A DNA stretch of 8,168 nt, taken from contig JAPLRA010000101.1 in NCBI GenBank assembly GCA_026399445.1, positions 1 through 8,168 on the forward strand, read 5' to 3'. Source of the DNA: Sulfuritalea sp. (lineage in GTDB: Bacteria; Pseudomonadota; Gammaproteobacteria; Burkholderiales; Rhodocyclaceae). The notes under the pieces were generated by a model. The model was given only the letters and a program-made list of their open reading frames with translations, made no database searches and was not told the origin of the DNA. This document shows, piece by piece, positions 1 to 5,542 of the stretch. Position numbers and translations under genes: made by a program. The stretch's first letter is position 1; every line of letters begins with the position of its first letter.

Positions 1-1
1 A

Positions 2-1285
2 GCTCCCGCGCCCAACATGCCGCCGGAGCGCCGCGCCGCCATGGGCAAGGCCGCGGTCGATGCCGCAAAGGCGGTCGGCTACGTCGGCGCCGGTACCGTC
101 GAGTTCATCGTTAATCAGGACGGAACTTTCTACTTCATGGAAATGAACACGCGGCTGCAGGTCGAGCATCCGGTGACCGAAATGATCACTGGGCTAGATC
201 TCGTCGAGTGGCAGTTGAAAGTCGGCGCTGGCGAGACGCTGCCGCTACGCCAGGAACAGTTGCTGATTCGCGGCCATGCGCTGGAAGCGCGGATTTACGC
301 CGAAGATCCCGACAAGGGCTTCCTGCCGTCGATCGGGCGTCTGATCCACCTTGCGCCGCCGGCGGAAACCCTGCATGTGCGGGTCGACACCGGCGTCGAA
401 CAGGACGATGAAATCTCACCGCATTACGACCCGATGATCGCCAAGCTGATCGTCTGGGACGAGACCCGCGAACGGGCACTGGCCCGCATGCTGCAGGCGC
501 TGGCGGATTACCGCGTGGTCGGTGTGTCGAACAACATCAGCTTCCTCTCGCGCCTGGTGGGCTGTCCGGCCTTCGCCCAGGCCGATCTTGACACCGGGCT
601 GATCGAGCGCGAGCGCGCGTTCCTCTTTCCCGAAAGTGCCGAGCCGCCGGCCGAAGCCTGGCTGGTGGCGGCCTTGGCCGAGCTGATTCGCGATCAGCAA
701 TACGCGGCAGCCGAAGCGGACGAGAGCGCCGACCCGCACTCGCCCTGGCACGCCCGTGACGGTTGGCGCATGAACGGCAATGCGCGGCGCGAGATCAAGC
801 TGCGCGCCGGCGAAACCGAAAGGGTGGTCAACGCCGGGTATGCCGGAGACAGCTTCACGCTCGAATTCGAAGGGCAGACCACGCCGGCCGCCGGGCGCTT
901 TGCCGGCAGCGAGTTGCGCGTCGATCTCGGCGGCCGCCGCATCAATGTCACGGTGGTGTCTGCCAATGAAAAGCGCCACGTTTTCATCGACGGCGTCTGC
1001 TTCGTTTTTGCCGCGATCGACCCGCTGTTCCACGCCGGCAGCGGCGGCGGCGCGGAGGGCGGGCTGACGGCGCCGATGCCGGGCAAGGTCATTGCGCTGA
1101 TCGCAGCGGTCGGAAGCAAGGTTGAAAAGGGCGCGCCGCTGCTGATCCTCGAAGCCATGAAAATGGAACACACGATTACCTCGCCTGCCGCCGGAACGGT
1201 CAAGGCGTTTCTCTTCAATGTCGGCGAGCAGGTCAGCGATGGTGCGGAGCTAGTAGAATTCGTGCCTGATTCAAAACAGCAGTGA
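2..1285 (+). CDS. Biotin-dependent acyl-CoA carboxylase alpha subunit, probably methylcrotonyl-CoA carboxylase (5' truncated)
   Basis: The reading frame is open from base 2, so the gene begins upstream of the window; about 427 residues of a family usually near 660 are present. The product would carry biotin, carboxylate it with ATP and bicarbonate, and hand the carboxyl group to a beta subunit acting on an acyl-CoA. Visible residues 1-210 are the end of the biotin carboxylase domain, including the ATP-grasp stretch EMNTRLQVEHPVTE (residues 47-60) and the family segment SPHYDPMIAKLIVW. A middle linker domain follows. The C-terminal biotinyl domain carries EAMKMEHT, whose acceptor lysine is at visible residue 387 (bases 1160-1162). 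Propionyl-, acetyl- and geranyl-CoA carboxylase alpha subunits share this layout. I prefer methylcrotonyl-CoA because HMG-CoA lyase follows 40 bases downstream, a pairing typical of leucine catabolism operons. The class is certain; the substrate is inferred from context. Confidence 0.93.
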   Translation, partial: APAPNMPPERRAAMGKAAVDAAKAVGYVGAGTVEFIVNQDGTFYFMEMNTRLQVEHPVTEMITGLDLVEWQLKVGAGETLPLRQEQLLIRGHALEARIYAEDPDKGFLPSIGRLIHLAPPAETLHVRVDTGVEQDDEISPHYDPMIAKLIVWDETRERALARMLQALADYRVVGVSNNISFLSRLVGCPAFAQADLDTGLIERERAFLFPESAEPPAEAWLVAALAELIRDQQYAAAEADESADPHSPWHARDGWRMNGNARREIKLRAGETERVVNAGYAGDSFTLEFEGQTTPAAGRFAGSELRVDLGGRRINVTVVSANEKRHVFIDGVCFVFAAIDPLFHAGSGGGAEGGLTAPMPGKVIALIAAVGSKVEKGAPLLILEAMKMEHTITSPAAGTVKAFLFNVGEQVSDGAELVEFVPDSKQQ

Positions 1286-1325
1286 ATTCGAATGAGCCTA
1301 ATGAGTAGTTCACGTTAAAGCACAC

Positions 1326-2249
1326 ATGACCCTCCCCAGCAAAGTACGCATCGTCGAAGTCGGCCCGCGTGACGGCCTGCAGAACGAGAAGACGCCTGTC
1401 TCAACCAAGATAAAAGTCGAACTGATCCGGCGCCTCGGTGCGGCCGGGCTCAAGACCATCGAGTCCACCGCCTTCGTGTCGCCAAAGTGGGTGCCGCAGA
1501 TGGCCGATCACGCCGAGGTCTTCGCCGCCATCGACAAATTGCCCGATGTCACCTACCCGGTGTTGACGCCGAACATGAAGGGCTTCGAGGCGGCGCTTGC
1601 AGCCGGAGCCAGGGAGGTCGCCGTATTCGGCGCCGCGTCCGAATCTTTTTCGCAGAAGAACATCAATTGCTCGATCGCCGAATCGCTGGAGCGTTTCCGC
1701 CCGATCGTCGAAGCGGCGAAGGTGGCCGATGTGAAAGTGCGCGGCTACGTTTCCTGCGTCCTCGGCTGCCCCTACGAGGGCGATGTGGCGCCGCTGGTCG
1801 TGGCCGACGTCGCGCAAGCCCTGCTGGAAATGGGCTGCTACGAAATCAGCCTGGGCGACACCATCGGCGTCGGCACCCCTGAAAAAACCCACGCCATGAT
1901 CAAGGCCGTGGCACGCCGCGTGCCCCTGAAGAAAATCGCCGGTCATTTTCACGACACCTATGGCATGGCCGCGGCCAACGTCTACGCCTCGCTGCAGATG
2001 GGCATCGGCATTTTCGACAGCTCCGTTGCCGGCCTCGGCGGTTGCCCCTATGCTGCGGGCGCGTCGGGCAACGTCGCGACCGAAGACATAGTCTGGCTGC
2101 TGACGGGTCTCGGCATCGATACCGGCATCGACCTCGATTCACTGGTGGATACCGGTGTCTGGATCTCGAAGCAGCTCAAGCGCCAGCCGGCTTCGCGCGT
2201 GGCGCGCGCCATACTCGCCAAGCGCGCGATGGCTGCCGCCAATGCCTGA
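1326..2249 (+). CDS. Hydroxymethylglutaryl-CoA lyase
   Basis: The 307-aa product matches the usual length of HMG-CoA lyase, which splits HMG-CoA into acetyl-CoA and acetoacetate in the last step of leucine breakdown. It is a DRE-TIM metallolyase. The start shows GPRDGLQNE, with catalytic Arg15 and metal ligand Asp16. GHFHDTYG supplies metal ligands His207 and His209. The signature SVAGLGGCPYA carries the active-site cysteine at residue 240, and Asn249 is the fourth metal ligand. The spacing His207-Cys240-Asn249 equals that of the human enzyme (His233-Cys266-Asn275). All key residues are present, so an active enzyme is expected. The ATG at 1326 places the conserved N-terminus correctly, although no good Shine-Dalgarno sequence is visible; translation may depend on the carboxylase gene 40 bases upstream. 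The 3' end overlaps the DUF1289 gene by 8 bases. Related 2-isopropylmalate or homocitrate synthases are longer and lack this cysteine signature. Confidence 0.95.
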   Translation: MTLPSKVRIVEVGPRDGLQNEKTPVSTKIKVELIRRLGAAGLKTIESTAFVSPKWVPQMADHAEVFAAIDKLPDVTYPVLTPNMKGFEAALAAGAREVAVFGAASESFSQKNINCSIAESLERFRPIVEAAKVADVKVRGYVSCVLGCPYEGDVAPLVVADVAQALLEMGCYEISLGDTIGVGTPEKTHAMIKAVARRVPLKKIAGHFHDTYGMAAANVYASLQMGIGIFDSSVAGLGGCPYAAGASGNVATEDIVWLLTGLGIDTGIDLDSLVDTGVWISKQLKRQPASRVARAILAKRAMAAANA

Positions 2250-2421
2250 GGCCGTGGCCTCGCCCTGCATCAATGTCTGCAGGATGGAAGAAGGCCTGTG
2301 CGCCGGCTGCTTTCGCACCATCGACGAGATCGCACGCTGGGCCAACAGCGGCGACGAAGACAAGCGGTTGATTCTTGCAGCCGTTGCGCAGCGACGGCCT
2401 CAACCCGAATCGCCGCAATGA
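2242..2421 (+). CDS. DUF1289 small cysteine-rich protein
   Basis: This is a 59-aa protein with the DUF1289 pattern: SPCINVC, then about six residues, then CAGCFRT and EIARW. Its cysteines are at residues 9, 13, 20 and 23, which suggests a bound metal or Fe-S cluster. The family is commonly annotated as an Fe-S protein, but its function is unknown to me and the ligand is inference. The same frame is open further upstream, inside the lyase gene. I chose the ATG at 2242 because family members start just before the SPC motif and because it overlaps the lyase stop by 8 bases, as expected for translational coupling. Its own stop overlaps the next start as ATGA (2418-2421). It therefore sits inside the same transcription unit as the lyase and the metallo-hydrolase. 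Nothing in the sequence shows which partner it serves. Confidence 0.88.
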   Translation: MPEAVASPCINVCRMEEGLCAGCFRTIDEIARWANSGDEDKRLILAAVAQRRPQPESPQ

Positions 2422-3335
2422 AACTCCCCGATTCGATCCAGGTCATCGAACGCGGCTGGCTGTCATCGAACAACGTGCTGTTCTTCGAGGGTGAGTCGGC
2501 CACGCTGGTCGATGCGGGCTATGTCGGCCATGCACCGCAGACGGTCGAGCTCGTAAAGTCGGCGTTGGCGGGACGGCGACTGAAGCGCCTGATCAACACC
2601 CATTCCCACTCCGACCACATCGGGGGGAACGCCGCGCTGCAGGCGGCTTTCGGCTGCAGCATCGTGATTCCAGCGGGCATCGAGCGCATGGTCACGGATT
2701 GGGACACCCATGCCCTGCTGCTGGATGCCGCGAAGCAGCGCGGCGACCGCTTCGCCCACGATGCGGTGATCGAGGCCAACAGCGAATTCGACATGGGCGG
2801 GCTGACCTGGCAGGCCTTGCCGGCCCGCGGCCACGACATGGGAGCGCTGATCTACTACTGCCCCGAAAAACGCATCCTGATCTCGGGTGACGCGCTGTGG
2901 CAGGACGGCTTCGGCATCATCTTCGGCGAACTGATGGGCAGGAAGGACGCCCTGCCGGCGACGCGCAGCACGCTGGAGATGATCGGCCGGCTCGCCGTCG
3001 ATATCGTCATCCCCGGCCATGGCCCCGCCTTCGCCGACTTTGATGCCGCCCTGGCCCGCGCCTTCCAGCGCCTGGCCTCGTTCGAGGCCGACGGCACACG
3101 CATGGGCCGCAACGCCGTGCGTGCCTGCTTCACCTTCAATCTGCTCGACCTGCAGCGCCTGCGCGAGGACGAACTGCCGGCCTATTTGAAGAGCGTGCCC
3201 TTCTTCGACCACGTCAACCAGCGCATGCTGGGCTTTTCCGACGAGGATTTCGCTTCCTGGCTGCTCGGCGAACTGCTCAGGTCGCGTTCGATAGAACTGC
3301 GCGACGGCTGGATCCTGCCGACCATGGCACCTTAG
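2418..3335 (+). CDS. Metallo-beta-lactamase-fold hydrolase
   Basis: The 305-aa product has a complete set of zinc ligands for the metallo-beta-lactamase fold: THSHSDHIGG (His62, His64, Asp66, His67), His139 in RGHDMG, Asp158 in ISGDALW and His201 in IPGHGP. A dinuclear zinc hydrolase is therefore expected. The C-terminal 100 residues form a helical extension, as in glyoxalase-II-like and thioesterase-like branches. The substrate cannot be told from sequence. Its position after HMG-CoA lyase allows a role on a CoA or glutathione thioester, but that is a guess. The ATG at 2418 overlaps the DUF1289 stop as ATGA and precedes the first conserved strand. The open frame continues upstream to 2298, but that would overlap DUF1289 wholesale and add non-conserved residues. 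There is no signal peptide, so it should be cytoplasmic. The stop is followed after three bases by the nitroreductase start. Confidence 0.92.
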   Translation: MKLPDSIQVIERGWLSSNNVLFFEGESATLVDAGYVGHAPQTVELVKSALAGRRLKRLINTHSHSDHIGGNAALQAAFGCSIVIPAGIERMVTDWDTHALLLDAAKQRGDRFAHDAVIEANSEFDMGGLTWQALPARGHDMGALIYYCPEKRILISGDALWQDGFGIIFGELMGRKDALPATRSTLEMIGRLAVDIVIPGHGPAFADFDAALARAFQRLASFEADGTRMGRNAVRACFTFNLLDLQRLREDELPAYLKSVPFFDHVNQRMLGFSDEDFASWLLGELLRSRSIELRDGWILPTMAP

Positions 3336-3338
3336 ACC

Positions 3339-4085
3339 ATGGCGGATAACGACGATACCGAGGCCTTGGCCCGACTGCTGCGCAGCCGACGCAGCATCCG
3401 GGATTTTTCCGCTGCCGAAGTGCCGGCGGAACTGATAACCGCCATCCTCGACGATGCGCGTTGGGCGCCGAGCTGGTCGAATACGCAGCCCTACAAGGTC
3501 GCCGTCGCCACGGGCAATCTGAAAGAGCAGCTCAAGGAGCAGCTTTCGGAGCGCTATGACGCCGCGACAAAGCTGCAAGGCGGCGGTGTGTTCCGCAAGC
3601 TCGCGGCATTCCTGACGCGCAGCAAAGCCCTGCCCGACGGCGACTTCAATACGCGCTTCGAATATCCGAAGGAGCTGACGCCGCGCCGCCGGGCGACCGG
3701 CTTCGGGCTGTATGCCACGCTCGGCATCGCCCGCGAGGACGGCGCGGCACGCAACCGGCAGATGCGCCGCAACTTCGAGTTCTTCGGCGCTCCGGTTGTG
3801 CTCTTCATTTTCGTGCGACAGGAACTGGGCGCTTATTCCGTCCTCGACGCCGGCATTTTTCTGCAGTCGCTGATGCTGTCGGCGCAGGCACGCGGACTCG
3901 GCACCTGCGCCGAAGGCGCGCTGGGTACCTGGGCCGGGCCGGTGCGGGAGGCTTTCGAGGTGCCGCCGGCCTACAAACTGCTGTGCGGTCTTGCGCTGGG
4001 TTGGCCCAGCGATCACGTGGTCAATGCCTACAATCCGGGGCGTGCGGACGTGGCGGAGATGCTGATTCCGGTAAAGCGCGACTGA
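3339..4085 (+). CDS. Nitroreductase-family FMN oxidoreductase
   Basis: This 248-aa protein has the nitroreductase fold markers. SRRSIRDF (residues 16-23) normally contacts FMN phosphate, PSWSNTQPY (residues 45-52 or so) contacts the flavin ring, and DAGIFLQSLMLSAQARGLGTC is the central FMN-binding helix. Such enzymes use NAD(P)H to reduce nitro groups, quinones or enoyl substrates as homodimers in the cytoplasm. The physiological substrate is not readable from sequence. The segment around residues 60-130 is longer than in the minimal nitroreductases and resembles the subgroup often annotated as nitrobenzoate or nitrophenol reductases, which is a weak assignment. The start at 3339 lies three bases after the upstream stop and fits the conserved N-terminus; no clear Shine-Dalgarno sequence is seen. 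A palindromic repeat starts two bases after the stop, so this is probably the last gene of the left operon. Confidence 0.92.
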   Translation: MADNDDTEALARLLRSRRSIRDFSAAEVPAELITAILDDARWAPSWSNTQPYKVAVATGNLKEQLKEQLSERYDAATKLQGGGVFRKLAAFLTRSKALPDGDFNTRFEYPKELTPRRRATGFGLYATLGIAREDGAARNRQMRRNFEFFGAPVVLFIFVRQELGAYSVLDAGIFLQSLMLSAQARGLGTCAEGALGTWAGPVREAFEVPPAYKLLCGLALGWPSDHVVNAYNPGRADVAEMLIPVKRD

Positions 4086-4086
4086 G

Positions 4087-4146
4087 GTCGGCGTTACTTT
4101 GTCCGCGGAACGGCGGCCCAGGTACGCAAAGCGCGGCAGCGCCGAC
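4087..4146. repeat. REP-like palindromic repeat, copy 1 (intergenic)
   Basis: This 60-bp element is bounded by a perfect 7-bp inverted repeat, GTCGGCG at 4087-4093 and CGCCGAC at 4140-4146. Inside is a GC-rich hairpin, CCGC at 4103-4106 with GCGG at 4113-4116. The 32 bases at 4100-4131, read on the minus strand, match 27 of 32 bases at 7607-7638 inside mutY. A stretch this similar twice in 8 kb, between unrelated genes, indicates a dispersed repeat family. Its position right after a stop codon is typical of REP sequences, which often influence mRNA 3' ends. The family is not one I can name. Confidence 0.7.
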
Positions 4147-4164
4147 TATTGGGTTTGCCATCGC

Positions 4165-4200
4165 AAGGGGAATTCCCGGGCGAGACCCGGAATTTTCCTT
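4165..4200 (+). terminator. Long imperfect hairpin, possible terminator or leader structure
   Basis: The left arm, 4165-4180, pairs with the right arm, 4186-4200, around a five-base CGAGA loop. The core is AATTCC(C)GGG against CCCGGAATT with one bulged C, extended by two G-U pairs and AAGG/CCTT, giving about 15 pairs in RNA. It lies 80 bases after the nitroreductase stop and 60 before rapZ. A terminator for the left operon is plausible. However, the U-run lies within the stem (4193-4196) rather than after it, so an mRNA-stabilising or rapZ leader structure is equally possible. Confidence 0.45.
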
Positions 4201-4259
4201 CAAGGCACAAGGGAACTCGCTGCGCACCGGCGCCACGTAATCCGCTATCCTTTCACCCC

Positions 4260-5102
4260 ATGCAAGTCGTCCTCATCAGCGGTCTCTCCGGCTCCGGCAA
4301 ATCCATCGCGCTCAATGTGCTGGAGGATTCCGGCTATTACTGCGTCGACAACCTGCCGGCGCCGCTGTTGTCCGATCTGGTCGACCATCTGCGTCTGGAA
4401 GGGCATCAGCAGGCGGCGGTCGCGGTGGACATGCGCGGCGGGTCGAGCATTGCGGCGCTGCCGCCGCAACTGCGCAAGCTCGAAGCAGAGGGCATCACGC
4501 TGCGCTTCGTGTTTCTCGATGCGCGCAATGATGTGCTGATCCAGCGCTTTTCCGAGACCCGCCGCCGTCATCCGCTGGCTGACGACGACGTGACGCTGGA
4601 GGAAGCCATTGTTCGCGAGCGCGAGGCGCTCGAAATGCTGGCGTCGCTCGGCCACCATATCGACACCAGCAACCTGCGGCCCAATGCGCTGCGCGCGAGC
4701 ATCAAGGAATTCGCCGCGCTGGACGAGCGCAGCGGTTTGACGCTGCTGTTCGAATCCTTCGGTTTCAAGAACGGCATTCCGCTCGATGCCGATCTGGTGT
4801 TCGACGTGCGCTGCCTGCCCAACCCGCATTACGATCCGGCACTGCGCCCGCTCACCGGGCGCGATGCCGAGGTGATCCGCTTTCTCGAAGCACAACCGGA
4901 AGTGGCGCGCATGGAAGCCGACCTGCGCCGCTTTGTCGGCGACTGGCTGCCGGCCTATATTCGCGACAACCGCTCCTATCTCACTGTGGGCATCGGCTGC
5001 ACCGGAGGGCAGCATCGTTCGGTGTATCTCGCCGAGAAGCTCGCGGCGCATTTTCGCGAATCGGCGCGCGTGCTGGTTCGGCATCGCAGCCTGATCGAAT
5101 GA
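4260..5102 (+). CDS. rapZ: RapZ-family nucleotide-binding protein (RNase adapter)
   Basis: The 280-aa product is close to the 284 aa of E. coli RapZ. The N-terminal domain has a Walker A motif, GLSGSGKS (residues 8-15), followed by YYCVDNLP. The C-terminal domain carries FDVRCLPNPHY and the signature GCTGGQHRSV (residues 246-255), which in enteric RapZ lies in the domain that senses glucosamine-6-phosphate and binds GlmY/GlmZ RNA. In enterics RapZ directs RNase E to GlmZ and so controls GlmS. Whether betaproteobacteria have such RNA targets is unclear, so only the family is secure. The frame is open back to 4149, but the ATG at 4260 fits the family N-terminus and the extension would run through the hairpin. 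No Shine-Dalgarno sequence is seen; a TATCCT at 4246-4251 could be a -10 box giving a very short leader. The stop overlaps the next start as ATGA. The common betaproteobacterial neighbour hprK is not adjacent upstream. Confidence 0.95.
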   Translation: MQVVLISGLSGSGKSIALNVLEDSGYYCVDNLPAPLLSDLVDHLRLEGHQQAAVAVDMRGGSSIAALPPQLRKLEAEGITLRFVFLDARNDVLIQRFSETRRRHPLADDDVTLEEAIVREREALEMLASLGHHIDTSNLRPNALRASIKEFAALDERSGLTLLFESFGFKNGIPLDADLVFDVRCLPNPHYDPALRPLTGRDAEVIRFLEAQPEVARMEADLRRFVGDWLPAYIRDNRSYLTVGIGCTGGQHRSVYLAEKLAAHFRESARVLVRHRSLIE

Positions 5103-5542
5103 AGGGCGCGGTGCCCGACGGCCTGCGCGAGCTGCTGGCGCGTGCGGCTGGCGATGGACATGCGCCCTGGCGCACGTTGTTGAAACCCGGTGACTGGATC
5201 CTGCTGCTGGCTGCCGCCCTGCTCGTCGCGGTGTCCTATCCGCTGCTGTGGCGCGGGGGGGTGGCCGATCGCGCCATCGTCAAGCGCGATGGCCAACTGG
5301 TCACCGAACTGGCACTGAACATTCCGCGCAAGTACGAGGTTACCGGTGCGATCGGCACCACGGTGATCGAAGTGCAGCCCGGCCGCGCTCGCGTGCTTTC
5401 CGACCCCGGCCCTCGGCAGTATTGCGTGCAGCAGGGCTGGTTGACGCGTGCCAGCGCGGTGGCGATCTGTGCGCCGAATCACGTCACGCTGCAGCTTTCC
5501 GGACGCGGCGGCCCGAACGGTTATGACACGCTCAACTATTGA
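5099..5542 (+). CDS. NusG domain II-containing membrane-anchored protein
   Basis: The 147-aa protein has a cytoplasmic N-terminus of about 30 residues, one membrane segment (about residues 33-51, WILLLAAALLVAV...), and a soluble C-terminal domain with the family pattern PGPRQYCVQQGW ... AICAPNHV ... YDTLNY. This matches NusG-domain-II proteins, small beta-rich domains that resemble an insert of some NusG proteins but are not transcription factors. The two cysteines (109 and 124) might form a disulfide or bind a ligand outside the membrane; that is inference. In many bacteria genes of this family sit beside a Gx-transporter gene, as here, where the two overlap by 20 bases. Its role is unknown; a joint function with the membrane protein, perhaps linked to redox or isoprenoid metabolism, is suggested only by this pairing. 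The start at 5099 overlaps the rapZ stop as ATGA. Confidence 0.88.
   Translation: MKGAVPDGLRELLARAAGDGHAPWRTLLKPGDWILLLAAALLVAVSYPLLWRGGVADRAIVKRDGQLVTELALNIPRKYEVTGAIGTTVIEVQPGRARVLSDPGPRQYCVQQGWLTRASAVAICAPNHVTLQLSGRGGPNGYDTLNY

Noticed and set aside
2463..4016. A 517-codon open frame on the minus strand opposite the metallo-hydrolase and nitroreductase genes
   Set aside because: It is antisense to two genes with complete catalytic motifs, is rich in Arg, Gln, His and Ala, has no recognisable domain, and is typical of shadow frames in high-GC DNA.
4223..4257. A sigma-70 promoter for rapZ based on TATCCT at 4246-4251
   Set aside because: The -10 match is fair, but no acceptable -35 sequence lies at the right distance, so it is mentioned only as a possibility in the rapZ entry.
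4149..4259. An upstream extension of rapZ, starting at 4149
   Set aside because: The extra residues are not part of the RapZ family and are encoded by the hairpin region; the ATG at 4260 gives the family N-terminus.
5099..5542. Reading the NusG-domain-II gene as the transcription factor NusG
   Set aside because: It lacks the NGN and KOW domains and has a membrane anchor; only the domain-II-like part is shared.
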